DNA of 64,000 nt from Pyxicephalus adspersus (GCF_032062135.1 NC_092860.1:67343105-67407104), one strand, 5' to 3'. Shown: positions 10,868 to 22,559, numbered from the stretch's first letter. The notes: a model not told the origin generated them from the sequence alone. Numbers and translations are program-made.

Positions 10868-11804
10868 ATGCAGGAGAGCCAAGATGGAGGATTCCTCCAT
10901 TCACATGTGTCAGGAAAAAGAGTGGAGTGCTCTAGTGAAACAGAGATGTATAGAGGGAGCCTGCCCTCAACACCAGTGGTTCAGTTACAGCATTCAGATT
11001 CAGAAAGCCTTTTGGAAAAATTTCAGTTAATGTTACATACAGCATTGGATAGTACCTCTAAGAAAATTACAGAACACTTTACAAGGAAGCTAAGAAAGCT
11101 GGGCCAGCCTACAGTAGAACTTGAGGGGCGAGTGGATGATGTTACCACTGTCCTAGAAGGACACAAAGAGGATATTGAGTATTTGAAACAGGGGGTACAG
11201 CTTTTACATCATAAAATGGAGTATTATGGGAACAGGATTCGCCACTCTAACCTCTGCATACGTGGCTTACCAGAAAGCACAATTGATCTTAATATAACAA
11301 TGACTGCCATTTTTTGTGATATATTTGGAAAGTGGAAAAGCTAGAATTGGACCGTGTACACTGTACATTAGTAAAACCAAAAGCTGATGGTCCACCAAGG
11401 GACATTGTGGTTAAGTTGCACTACCCCTATGTCAAAGATGCTATAATGAAGGCAGGCAGAAAGAAGGAACCCCTCACTTTTCAAGGTCATAATCACCAGC
11501 TTTTTATGGACTTGGCTACAGCAAGGATATTGCGCCGCAGAGAGATGAAACCATTCCTTCGGATCCTACAGAATCAACAGATTCTTTTAATTGTTCTTTA
11601 CATTTGGGGGCAATCTCTTCATTAGAGGAGGCCAGAAATCAGTTTCAGGAAATGGGACTTTATGCCTGTGATCAATATGAGAAATCGGACCAAGTGGAAA
11701 ATCCTAACCTGCCAACATCACCAATACCAGAAATACATCAGCAAAAAAGGACTAAGCAGCGTAAGGTCACAGAACGTTTGAGACTCTCTCAGAGCAATAT
11801 CTGA
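10868..11804 (+). pseudogene. L1 copy B ORF1, frameshifted
   Basis: The first frame (10868-11344) carries a coiled-coil-like stretch (ELEGRVDDVTTVLEGHKEDIEYLKQGVQLLHHKMEY is its span, residues about 80-115). It ends with NRIRHSNLCIRGLPES, the start of the RRM. A frameshift near 11335 moves the reading to 11332-11625, which carries LELDRVHCTLVKPKADG, DIVVKLHYPYVKDAIM and EPLTFQGH, the rest of the RRM and C-terminal domain of Tx1-type ORF1. A third frame covers the tail up to 11804. Not translatable as one protein. Confidence 0.8.
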
Positions 11805-12369
11805 ATACTTAATTTATTTGTGCCCCCTCTTTTTTTTTTCTTCCTGCTTTATTTAGGGGTTATGGAATTAATGTTGGTCAAAAATGTATGAAGGCCCCTT
11901 GTCAAATTGATATAATATTCCGGTAAATTTGGATATTTATCTACTAGCTTATCTAGGATAATAATTATGTATTTGTAAAGAGCATTTTTTTTTTTTAACG
12001 GTTAGTTGAATATTTAGAAAATGGCTTGATGTTAATAAGTATTTATTGATGGGCCCTGGTCCTGGTGTAGAGGTCACTGTAAGTTTCCAGGGATATCCTA
12101 GCCATTTAATGTTTTATTTATTTAATTAACTTGTTTATATTGCATTTTTGTGTTATCAGAAAGGGTGAAGGCGGGGTGATAGCGGGTCTCCACTCCGCAC
12201 ACCCAGGGTATATATATTATGCATAATGTCCAGTGTTTTGTTTGTTCAGTGTTACCCATCTTAGTCCGTATTTTTTCCCTTGTGTTTCTGTTGTAAGGCA
12301 GGGGGCATATTGCATAAATGTTTGTGATAGAAAAAGGGTATATACGAATTACTTGGAAAATATAGAGAA
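11805..12369 (+). other. L1 copy B spacer between ORF1 and ORF2
   Basis: AT-rich non-coding sequence between the two LINE frames, with T-runs and no recognisable promoter or RNA gene. Confidence 0.5.
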
Positions 12370-15300
12370 ATGGTTATTTCAATACTCTCTCTTAATGTAC
12401 AAGGTCTTAATTCCCCAGTTAAAAGGTCACAAGCCTTTCGGTATTTTCATATACGTAAAGCAGATGTAATACGCCTACTGGAGACACATTTCTCTACCTC
12501 CTCCTGTCCAAAATATTTTCATGCGGCCTACCAAATCGTCTTCAAAGCTAACGCAGCAGTAAAACGAAGAGGGGTGTTTATTGGCTTTAGGAAGACTGTG
12601 TCATTGCAGTTGGATCAAAAGGTGGTGGATGAGGATGGTCGATACTTGATATTGGTTGGAACGTTAAATGACGCTAAAGTGACATTGGTGTCTTACTATG
12701 CTCCTAATGAGAATCAGTTGCTTTTTTTTTTAACAGCTGATGATTTTGGTCCGTAAAAATGTGCAAGGTTATTTGATGATGTGTGGTGACACCAATGTTC
12801 CACTAATACCAAGTATGGATAAGAGAAGAATATCTTTGGATTCTGCTGTATGTGTGGATAATAAATTTTCAAATAAGTTGCTGGATTTGGTGAAATCTGA
12901 AATGTCAGATATGTGGAGGGAATTACATCCTAAAGAAATGGAGTACACATATTTTTCCCATCCTCACCAACTATTTACCTGTATAGACCATATTTTAATA
13001 CATCAAAAAGCATTGCCCTTGGTTTTGTCTTGTGATATTTTGGCGATCTCATGGTCAGACCATGATGCAGTTTGGGCTACATTGTCTTCCCTTTTTCCTA
13101 AGCCTAATATGTTTAAATGGTCACTTAATGACTCTTTGCTCAGTAACCCTGAGGTGGACCAAAAAGTACATGGGATTTTGGTCGAGTATTTCTCTTTAAA
13201 TCAACAACCTTCGACATCACTGGTTGTGCTATGGGCGGCGCATAAGATGGTGGTAAGGGGACGACTCATACAGATAACCACACAGTTTAAAAAGGAACGT
13301 AGGGCAAAAGTAATGGAGTTAGAATCTAAATATGAAAAGCTGAGAATGCAATACAAAACATTATTAAATAAGAGTATAAGACGACAAATGGAGGAAGTCC
13401 GTACACAATTAAATCTTTGCACAGCATCTATTGCTGAGAAAACGTTGAGTTGGTCAAATAATAAATTTTATAGATATAGTAATAAAATGCATACATTATT
13501 GGCAAATAGGCTGAGGTACTCGGAAAGACGCCCAAACACCTATAGACTGAGGGTAAGGGGGATTGGTGCCACTAGTGATCCAATGCATATATTGCAGGAA
13601 TTTTATGAACATCTACAAAAACTGTACCAAACCCCTTATTCTTTTGATAAGAGAGCGATGGAAACATTCTTTCAGTTTATAAATCTTCCAAAGATTACGG
13701 CTAATAGAATAGAAATTATGGAAGCCCCTATCACCTTGTTGGAGGTGATTAAAGCTATTGGGGATCTTAAACCCAAAAAGAGACCAGAACCTGATGGGTT
13801 CACGACAGTATAATATAAAACATACCAGCAAATACTGGGACCTTATTTGGTGGAAACATTTAATGGGATTTTGAAAGGGGAAGCCCTTGACTTGAGTATG
13901 TTGGAAGCTGCCATCTGTATGCTACCAAAACCCTCTGCTGATGCAATGAATTGGTCTATAGGCCAATTTCTCTTCATGATCTGGATGCAAAGATATTGGT
14001 GACAATATTGGCGTCCTGATTGGAAGATAGTTTGGGTGACCTAGTGTCGGCTGACCAAACGGGCTTTATACCCAGACGACAAGCGGGAGATAGTACACTG
14101 AGGATATTGCATTTAATTCAACAAGCTAAACAAAATAAGACATCAGCTTTTTTACTGAGTTTTGATATAAGCAAAGCGTTTGACTCAGTGTTATGGCCAT
14201 ATCTTATATCATTATTAAACAAATGGGGCTTTGGAGAGAACTTTTGTAAATGGGTTTCCTCATTGTATGACTCCCCTAAGGCATTTATACAATAAATGGG
14301 TTACTGTTCAGAACGTTTTTCTATAGGCCGGGGTACCAGGCAGGGTTGCCCACTGTCGCCATTGCATTTTGCACTGGCAGTAGCTATCCCTGACTATAGC
14401 TATCCGAAATAATGTTGACATTCAGGGTAGAGATAAATGGGGGACAACATAAACTCTGTCTTTTTGCAGATTATTTTCTCCTTAGTCTGACGAACCCCAT
14501 GGTAACCTTGCCCAACCTGATGAAGGTAATGGAAGGCTTTCAGGCTGCAGTTAAATAAATCAAAATGTAAGGCTCCAAATATTAATTTATCAACAGAAGT
14601 GGTAAAACTGCTTAAATATTCTTTTCCCTTTCAATGGAAGAATTAGCTACCTGGGTATATATATGCCTTCATTATATGAGCTCCTGTATAGTGTCAATAT
14701 CCCTGATTTGGCGAAACATTTGATTGGTTTATTAGAAACATGGAAACGTAATCAAATCTCATGGTTGGGCTGCATAGCTTCTATAAAGATGTCCTGGTTA
14801 CCAAAGTTCCTATATCCCATGAGAGTTCTTCCATTAGCTATGCCTAACCAGGTCATAAAAAAAGGTTCAAAGCAAAATGTAAGAATATATTTGGGGGGCA
14901 AAGCAGCCACGAGTTCCAAGACATACCTTACATCGATCTAGGAACCTGGGCGGCCTATCGGTGCCGCAATTGATTTCATACTGTAAGGCTGCTCAAGTTA
15001 CTCCCCTGTTACAGTATTATGCCCAAAAGAATATTCCTAAATGGGTTTCTATTGAGAAAACATTGGTGGCGCCAATTTCAATAGATACATTACTCTGGAT
15101 TCCAGAGGTAGAACGGCGCCATATCACCAATCCAATACTGAGACACTCATTAAAAATATGAGCCTTATGTCTGGCCATAGCCCAGTAAGTTCTATATTTG
15201 ACCGCCTGGTCTGGAGGAACCAAGGCGTTTTTCATGGTGGGTCGAAAAGGATTTATAAAGAATTTGCCATTTTATTATGGCAGGGATTTTATCTTTTAGT

Positions 15301-15978
15301 GAGATTAGTAAGAAATATGAAGCTACACTGGAGGAACTCTTTAGGTATCTCCAGATCAGGCATTTTATACAAACTAGGTTGAGATTAACCGTTGGAATTA
15401 ATAATATGACGTGGTTTGAGAAACTGTGTGTACAGAACTTAAATGTTAAAGGAGTTTTATCAGCTTTGTATAATACTTTAGTTCAGACAAGTATGGCCAT
15501 GCCATCCTATATACCTAAATGGGAGGCAGATATGGGTATGTCACAGCAACAGAAAGACTGGAATCAGATATGATCTGCAGTGGCCCATAGTAGCATTAAT
15601 GCTTCAGCGGTAGAAACCAACTATAAATTGATGTTAGGATGGTATATGGTTCCATCTAGGCTTACTAAATTCCAGCCGACCTGTGAGGGTAAATGTTTTG
15701 GAGGATGTAATAAACTAGGAACTCCCTATCATATATGGTGGGAGTGCCCTAAAATAAGAAAATTTTGGATAAGGGTCTATCAAATAGCTTATACTCTGAT
15801 GGGACACGCATTTCCTAAAAAAACGGCAGAGGCACTTTTGTGTTTGAAACCATTGTTTTGTACTAATGTTCAATTTAAATTGATAACATATCTGTTCACT
15901 TCAGCTAAAACGGTTTTGGCCAAAGCATGGTGGTCTAAAACCCCCAATGTGCAACAAGTTAAAAATAAAATGTCCTAG
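12370..15978 (+). pseudogene. L1 copy B ORF2, degenerate endonuclease-reverse transcriptase
   Basis: The ATG at 12370 begins the endonuclease (SLNVQGLNSPVKR; LLETHF, with QETH changed to LETH; SYYAPNENQ). A frameshift near 12745 continues it in 12740-13813 with MMCGDTNV (GDFN changed to GDTN), SDHDAVW and a long helical linker. The RT palm follows in pieces: SADQTGFIPRRQ, FLLSFDISKAFDS (14020-14295) and GRGTRQGCPLSPL (about 14330). The catalytic box at about 14465 reads FADY instead of YADD, so one metal-binding aspartate is gone. The C-terminal zinc-knuckle-like region GTPYHIWWECPKIRKFW is at 15580-15978. A retrotransposition-dead relic. Confidence 0.85.
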
Positions 15979-16701
15979 TTTTTGGTGAACGAAAAGATGG
16001 GAGCGACTGCCTCGGTTCCTAAATTTCAAAAAATATGGTCACCATGGATTGAGCATTATAGGAATAACGGCTGCTATCGGTCAATATTGACCATAAAGTT
16101 ACATTATTAACTATGTAGGGTGTAAAATATGTTCCTTTTCCATATGTGGGAGTGTTAGCCTGCCTGCCTCCTGTCCCCCACCTTTCCTTGGTCTTTGTGT
16201 TTTAGTGGTTGTCAATATTGTATGTAATATGTTAGGAGTACTTGGGTATATATGTCACGCTTAACTGAGGGGTAAAGATAAAGTAGGAAAAGTAAATATA
16301 ATTAAATAAAGTAAAAATACACAGTGTTATTAGTAGAAGAATTGGTTAAGAAAGGTGAACCCCTATAGTATTGTTAAGATTAGGGGAGTAATGCAGATTG
16401 AAACAATAGGGAATGAACAATGGTCAAAAGATGAAGTATGGAAGGCTACTTCCTCTCACCCTATAGAGAGTATAGAGAGTATACTGTCTATTGAGATAAT
16501 AATCTTAATAAAAGATGGAGATCAAGAACTGAGAAATACTAAAGGTTGGGATAGACATATATAATCAAACTAGAAGATTGTGTTGTATAGAGATTATATT
16601 GTTTAATTATGATTTGTTGGAAATTGAATATTGAATGACACATTTTATGGTGTTTATTTGTATGATTAAAATGAAAATTATTAAAGAAATTAAAACAAAT
16701 T
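15979..16701 (+). other. L1 copy B 3' UTR and A-rich tail
   Basis: Non-coding sequence from the ORF2 stop to the A-rich end that directly abuts the right target-site copy. No separate gene is seen. Confidence 0.6.
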
Positions 16702-18190
16702 GTTACCGAAACCACAAAAAAAAACATTAAATCCAAGCTCATACCGCCCAATATCCCTACTTAATAGTGATGTGAAGATACTTTCTAAAATCTTGGCAGG
16801 TCGTTTAGCACGTCATCTGCAGAAATTGGTTAGCTCTGCACAGGTGGGCTTTATCCAGGGGAAATCAACAGCGTACAATATAAGAAAATTCCTGCTAGTG
16901 CTGGAACATGCTGGACTAGCTGGGTCCTCTTCCCCATCGCCGGCTCTTTTGTTGCTCGACGGAGGCGTTTGATAGTATTGACTGGAATTGGTTACAATTG
17001 GTACTGCAAAAATTTGGTTTTCACGGTAAAATAGAGATATTCTTGAGGTCAATGTACTCTAACCCAGTGGCACAAATTCAGGTTGCGGGGGTATTATCTC
17101 AAATTTTCCCCTTAGTGAGAGGAACCCGACAGGGGTGTCCACTCTTCCCACTTCTGTTTAACCTTGCTATTGAGCCACGGGCAAGATATTTTTATGACTG
17201 CCAGGTATTTAAAGGTATTGGTGTCCAAGGCAAACAAATACGACTGGCGATGTTTGGGGATGATGTTATGCTCTTCCTCCAAAATCCCGCCAGAGACCTG
17301 CCAGTCATTATAGAACATATCAAAAGTTTTAGTGTTTTCTCAGGTTTTCGTATTATCTAAGATAAAAGTGAACTACTGTGTTTCCAATCTACTACATCAC
17401 TAGAGGGGCCAACAAAAATTACTGAATTGGGTATCAAAATAGCCAAGAACCAGATAACCTATCTAGGGATAAAAATTTCCCGAAATGTCCCTGACATGTA
17501 TACTCTTAATTGATTGATAGCCAAGATATTGTAAGAATTAACCAGTTGGAAAAACTTACCACTATCACTGATGGGTCGCTGCCATCTCTTAAAGATGATC
17601 AGTTTCACAAGACTACTTTATCCAATGCAGACTTTGCCCTTCTTTTGAGACACGCAGATGTGAACAGGTTACACATCGCGTTCACTGCCTTCTTGGGGTA
17701 AACCTCCACATAAAGCCAGAGTGAAATTAACATGTCCAAAGGAGAATTGGGGTCCTAATCTCCCAGACTTGCACAATTATAACCTCTCCTGTTTGCTGTG
17801 CCATGTTAAAGACTGGTGGCACCGCACATCACATTATACCGTAGTTAAACTTGAATCACTATTTGTTCATTCATGGTCCTTTCTGGGACTACTTAACACT
17901 CCGTATTCGACTATACCACGTCACATACGTGACAATTTACTCCTTAGAGACACTCCTCTGGCCTGGAGAGAGACCAAAAAACTGTTCAACTGTAGCGTAG
18001 CTGCTACTATGGTAGCTCCTATCTGTTCTACCCCAGGCTTTCCTCGGGGTTTTATTTATAATGCTTAATAATTTTGGAAACGCAGGAGTGTGATAAACCT
18101 AGGTCATTTGGTGGATGCAGATGGTGCCTTAATATCCTTTGATACTCTCCGAGTTAGTTACGCTATCCCCTCCCACCACTTTTTGTACTG
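16702..18190 (+). pseudogene. L1 copy A ORF2, reverse transcriptase and C-terminus
   Basis: This continues copy A after the copy B insertion: LPKPQKKTLNPSSYRPISLL, NSDVKILSKILAGRLARH, SSAQVGFIQGKS (16700-16972). After a frameshift it reads VRGTRQGCPLFPLLFNLAIE and LAMFGDDVMLF (16998-17360). The catalytic box is FGDD where YADD is usual, but both aspartates are kept. Further shifted frames (17510-18068) match the region after the palm (KENWGPNLPDLHNYNLSCL). It ends at a TTAA site where a MITE begins. Confidence 0.8.
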
Positions 18191-18198
18191 TTTAGAGA

Positions 18199-18790
18199 TT
18201 AACCCCCCTAGCGGTAATCCCGAGTGTGACTCGGGGTGGCTTTCACATGCAAAAAGCGGTAATCTCGAGTCACACTCGGGGTAACTTTAAAAGCCCCCCT
18301 TACCCTGCGCTCCAGCGGCGATCTGATGTTCCCGCTGGGATGCCGGTCTGTCGGGGGGCGTGGCTGGGTGGGAAATTTAAAAGCAGATTACTGAGTAATA
18401 CCACCCGGGTCCCGGACACACTTCTGCATTGTGATTCACATCTCACTGCAGATGCTAGCAGCAATAGTAAATTCTGGGGGTGATGCCAGCTAGCACTAGC
18501 CCCGGAATTTGCTATTGCTGCTCCCATCTCCTGGAAGATGCGATGCACAATGCAGAAGGTCTGCATTGTGCTTTGCATCTCCCTGGAGATGCAGAGCAGC
18601 AGTAGCAACATCAGAGTGAGGCAGGCGGGACATCCCCACTCGCATCACCCGGGAGGATGAGTCATCTTCCGGGTGATGCGAGTGGTGATGTATTGGGGGT
18701 GTGGCCAGGCGGGAAATTTAAAAGCAGATTACAATGTAATTTAAATTTAAATTTGAAATTTAAAAGCAGATTACAATGTAATCTGCAGGC
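18199..18790. mobile_element. TTAA-type MITE with CCCGAGTG hairpins
   Basis: It begins at TTAA (18199-18202) with the end CCCCCCTAGCGGTAATCCCG, matching the ends of the elements at 20866-21097 and 36188-36496 (TTAACCTCCCTGGCGGT form). The start holds two tandem hairpins of the form CCCGAGTGTGACTCGGG. A large palindrome spans 18636-18686 (ccactcgcatcacccgg and its complement). The right part repeats gaaatttaaaagcagattacaatgtaat twice. The right end is not clearly defined. TTAA targets point to piggyBac or Kolobok-type mobilisation. Confidence 0.6.
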
Positions 18791-19028
18791 AATCAAGTTT
18801 GGTACCTCACCCCCCCCCCCATACATATATATTTATGTATATATATATGTACCTTATGTACCTATACTTTGGAGGTGGACCAACATTCAGAATAAGAAGA
18901 GGATTTTTTACCCCCACCCAAAAATCCACTGCATTAGACCATTGCAAATTAGTGATAAAACTATAAGAGAAGGAAGGCAGGAGAGGGCATGATAGCCTAC
19001 TACACCTTCAAGCAGTGTAACCTAGCCT
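18791..19028. other. Short intergenic stretch with C-run and TA repeat
   Basis: It holds a C10 run and a short TATATA repeat near 18810-18850, then plain sequence. No gene is seen. Confidence 0.4.
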
Positions 19029-19355
19029 AAGGCTGGGTACACACCTACAATAATTATCGTTAGATAGTATATTTCACGATCCTTTCCAGCGACTAAGGAC
19101 TGCCTGATGCAGGAACGAGTGCTGTACATACAGCACCGCTCTGCTCTATATAGAGGGGATGGGGAGAACAGCGGAGCGGCACCCTGCTATGCGCTCTCCC
19201 CTTGTTTCCATTAAGATCATTCGTTGTCCATCGTCCGCCAGGACAGTAGTTTGGACGATGGACCACGGGTGCTGTACACACACCAGTTTCTCGTCCGATA
19301 TCGGCCCTGAGCAGATTATCGGACGGGAACCATTGGACGTGTGTACGTAGCTTAA
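19029..19355. mobile_element. PIF/Harbinger-like MITE, GTACACAC ends
   Basis: Left end AAGGCTGGGTACACACCT and right end GACGTGTGTACGTAGCTTAA form an imperfect inverted repeat flanked by TAA/TTA. The interior (gagtgctgtacat..cagcaccgctctgct and ggagcggcaccctgct) is shared with the piece at 25555-25783 and, more loosely, with 47619-47906. Non-coding. Confidence 0.7.
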
Positions 19356-19456
19356 CACAGTGGCCCTGATTTAGGTGTTTTCCTAGTGATGATAATTATA
19401 GATAAGCTATAAGACGTGATTTAGGACACGCATGCACAGAAGAAATTTATCATGTA

Positions 19457-19690
19457 CAGGTAGTCCCTGGCTACATACGAGATAGGGACTGTAGGTTTGT
19501 TCCACAGTTCAGTTTGTATGTAGGTCTGAACAGGTACATTATTTTAATAAATGTATTTAGGACAGATGTTTGTCCCAACATATTATTAGGCAGCATAGTG
19601 TCAGTGTATAATAGCTTCAATGTGAGTTAATCACAAAGCAAAAAAAAATCTTTATGGAGCCTAGACAATGTCTTACATCATGATGTGGAT
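19457..19690 (+). mobile_element. pogo/Tigger-like repeat fragment
   Basis: It begins CAGGTAGTCCCTGGCTACAT after a TA. The next 180 bases (tacgagatagggactgtagg, ..ttagggcag/acatattattaggcagcat) match, in reverse orientation, the segment ending at 32021. The right end is not defined. Such TA-flanked CAGG..TAGTCCC ends are typical of pogo/Tigger DNA transposons. Confidence 0.5.
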
Positions 19691-20027
19691 TATATTTGAT
19701 ATTCTGTGGTACTGTTAGGTTTATAATAATGGTAACAGTATCTGAAAGCTAAACTACAGGCAGGTATGAAAATAAAATATTTAAAACAAATACCCCATAA
19801 ACTGTTTAACACAAAATAAGCATACATATCTGAATCTGTTCTGAGATTAGTCAACTTTATTATTTTGTAATAAAGTCTGTGGAAGTACTTTTGGGAGGAA
19901 AGAGCACAAGGATGACCCAATCAGTGTGCTGTTTATAGATTTTCCAACAATTTATAGTGGATTTTTGGGCGGGTTGTAATACTTAAAGTGCTGTATATAA
20001 ATTGATTATGTGCATGCTATGTAGTGC
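19691..20027. other. Intergenic DNA, nothing recognised
   Basis: AT-rich sequence, part of which may belong to the preceding pogo-like repeat. No gene is seen. Confidence 0.4.
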
Positions 20028-20245
20028 ATAAGTGTGAAACCTCCCCCAGAGTGACATCATTATGACATAACCCTGCCCACTCTCCCATCGCAGATCTGGG
20101 CCTGCAATGGTAGAGTGGGCGGGTTGTGTCCTGGGACGCAGCCCGACCACTTCGAGCCTGGGAACTGTACTGGGGTAGTGGTCTGCACCGGCCAGAGTCG
20201 CTGACCACCAAACTTTTTTTGCGGACCACCGGTTGGCGACCGCTG
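20028..20245. mobile_element. hAT-type MITE, 5'-truncated
   Basis: The right end GCGGACCACCGGTTGGCGACCGCTG matches the inverted repeat of the element at 35603-35861 (CAGTGGTCGCCAACC.. end). The interior word cctcccccagag.gacatcat is shared with that element. The left inverted repeat is missing. Confidence 0.65.
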
Positions 20246-20865
20246 GTCCAGAAGACATCATTGACACCCTCCACAAGGAGGATAAGCCACAAAAGGTCAT
20301 TGCTAAAGAAGCTGTTCACAGAGTGCGGTATTCAAGCATAATAATGAAAGGTTGAGTGGGAGAAAAAAAATGTTGTCATTACCTGTAAGCCATAATCAGC
20401 GGAATGAAAAGAAATAAACAAATATCACTTTAAGTGTAATGACCATAAAGTATGAGTTTCACTTTTTAAATTGAATTACTGAAATAAATTTACTTTTCCA
20501 TAATATTCTAATTATTGAGATGTACCTCTAGCTAAAAAATACAGTAGAAAGTAGTGTTAATTTTCAGTAAGCACCAATTTAGAGTTATTTACAGCACTTG
20601 CTGCAAAGTAATTTTAATATTGACCTTTTGCAAACTTGACTTTTCTGATTGTATTACTTTTAATGTGCAACTGTCCTTTAAATTCCTCTCACCAACCTTG
20701 GTAATTCCCACTTGTACAAACACCTAACTTTCCTGCAAAAGCATCTTCAGTGGGTGTTCCAAGTGTGCTGTACCCCTTAATCTTTCCTATGAGCAAGCAG
20801 CACTCTGCAGGACCAATGGAGCCTAACACAATGTGCATTCAGTGACCCAATCCTGCATTATTTTA

Positions 20866-21097
20866 TGTACCAAATAGCGGTAACCCTGAGGCACTTTTAA
20901 ATGAGATTGGAAAACCTACCTTGTCCCAACGGCATGTGAAAATTGGGGATGCCAGGCCAGGGGATGCAGCGTGCAGTTGGAGGGCAGGATTGTGCAGCTG
21001 GGGGCAGGACCAGGCAGGAAATTTAAAATAAGTATTTTTAAATGTACCCATTTGACATTTAAGAATACTTATATATTTAGAGCACCAGGGAGGTTAA
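20866..21097. mobile_element. TTAA-type MITE, degraded
   Basis: Left words tagcggtaaccctgaggc and right end gcaccagggaggttaa match the ends of the 36188-36496 element. The paired words ttaaaataagtatttttaaatg and catttaagaatactta form an internal hairpin. It ends in TTAA at 21094-21097. Confidence 0.6.
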
Positions 21098-21133
21098 GAG
21101 GCTAAAATTGAACATATTTGGCTAACAGATGTT

Positions 21134-21393
21134 AAAAAAAGCCATAGAGTTATTACCTGCTGTATTAGACTTTGTAACCTAAGAGGTGTTGAACTATGTG
21201 TGACCTCATATGTTTATTTTACTGATGTCTGGTTACTGGTTGACGCTCTTTTGTTTTGAACCCCCTATTCGCCCTTCCCCCACCTTGTTTTTTTTGTCTC
21301 CTCCTGTTATTCTATGCAAAATTTGTGTAACGTTGTTTTCTTTATTTGAAAATTGCAATAAACTTTGAAACAAAAACAAAAAAAGCCATAGAG
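21134..21393 (+). mobile_element. 5'-truncated L1 insertion with 16-bp target duplication
   Basis: A 228-bp segment (21150-21377) is flanked by a perfect 16-bp direct repeat aaaaaaagccatagag (21134-21149 and 21378-21393). The segment ends in gcaataaactttgaaacaaaaac, an L1-like 3' end with an A-rich tail, and removing it restores the LINE reading KKAIENLE. It is a classic short 5'-truncated retrotransposition product. No coding. Confidence 0.8.
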
Positions 21394-21964
21394 AATTTAG
21401 AGACGTTTTAATCACTGGCATGGTACCAATGAATTGGCATAAGGCCAATGTGGTACCTACCCTAAAGAGGTAGCAAAAGATCAAAGTCATCAAACATATT
21501 TACTGCCTTTTTAGAGAAGGAAGTAAACAGGCAGACAGTGGAGTAGCAGTTGATATAGTGTACTTGGGGACTTAGTTCCCCACCGACGGTTAATATGCAA
21601 GTAAGGGTTAATAGGTTTAGAAAATTCAGTCTGTAAATGGATAGAGAACTGGCTTAAAGACTACATCCAGAGTAAATAATAATGCTTCATATTTTGAATG
21701 GCCTAAGGTTATTATTGGTGTACCCCAGGGTGCAGTGCTGGGACTTTTACGGTTTAACATCTTTATAAATAATATGTAGTTTGGGATTAAAAATACAATG
21801 TCGGTGGTTGCAAATTACACCAAACTATGCAATGGAATTATGTCTATACAGGATGTCTATAATCTACAAGCAGACCTGGATGTACTGTTTGATTGTGGAG
21901 CTAAGTGGCAAATGAGAATGTAAAGTTATGCACTTGGCGGCTAACAAATGGCATGCTTCTTATT

Positions 21965-22559
21965 GTCTAGGGCAGGGGTCGGCAACCTGCAGCTCGCGAG
22001 CCACATGCGGCTCTTTGGATGTGAAGCTCTTTAGTTCCACACGCAAATATTATTTATTTTATCAAAAAAAAAAAATTTCAAAATCGTTCTGAATCGATTA
22101 ACGAGGATTAGGCACCGGATTCTATCTCTCAGCCACTTGTACTCGCTTTTCACCGCACCCCTCCCCCGTGACACGCGTCGTCAGTCCGTCGGAAGCTCTC
22201 GAATGACGCCGTTGTTGGATGTTTCTATGTAGGTTTTAATTCGCTTTTGACGTCAAGTAAGTGTTGTAAGGAAATGTTTGTTTTAATTTTTTACTTAAAT
22301 AATAATTATCTAATAATGCCATATATATATATATATATTATCTAATTTGTTGTAAAAAACACTACTTATATATGAATAAATAGATATTTTTTCTTATGAA
22401 TAAATAGATTAGTTTTTTTTTATCAAAAAACTTTATTTATGCGAGTACTATTTATTGTTGGCAAGAAAAAATTTTGTGGCTCTTTAAAAACTTTGAAATT
22501 TTGTAAATTGTAATTTTTGACTCTTCCGACTCAAAAGGTTGCCGACCCCTGGTCTAGGG
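21965..22559. mobile_element. hAT MITE with perfect 8-bp target duplication
   Basis: The element 21973-22551 (579 bp) begins CAGGGGTCGGCAACCT and ends AGGTTGCCGACCCCTG. It is flanked by the perfect 8-bp duplication GTCTAGGG (21965-21972, 22552-22559). TIR form and duplication length are diagnostic of the hAT superfamily. The interior is AT-rich and non-coding. It splits the CR1 word YCLGG. Confidence 0.9.

Larger units (their letters stand above)
10631..16713 (+). mobile_element. Near-complete Tx1-like L1 copy B nested in copy A
   Basis: This element (about 10643-16701, 6.06 kb) interrupts ORF2 of copy A between VLLKPG and LPKP. It is flanked by the imperfect 12-bp direct repeat gttacttaaacc (10631-10642) / gttaccgaaacc (16702-16713), differing at two adjacent bases, as expected of an aged target duplication. 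It has a G/C-rich 5' UTR, ORF1, a spacer of about 560 bp, ORF2, and a 3' UTR ending in an A-rich tail (ttaaagaaattaaaac). All frames are broken. Its lineage differs from copy A: their ORF1 proteins differ strongly. Confidence 0.85.
7093..18198 (+). mobile_element. Tx1-like L1 retrotransposon copy A, interrupted
   Basis: A decayed L1/Tx1-type element. It starts with a G/C-rich 5' end at about 7093. ORF1 follows (7126-8139), then an endonuclease/reverse transcriptase ORF2 in pieces: 8691-9005, 9435-10642 and 16702-18190. The gaps are a MITE (9009-9431) and a second, nearly complete L1 (10643-16701). Its 3' end is lost where a TTAA-type MITE begins at 18199. Stops and frameshifts make it inactive. 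Reading across the insertions restores one colinear ORF2, which gives the order of events: copy A first, then the MITE and copy B. Confidence 0.85.
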
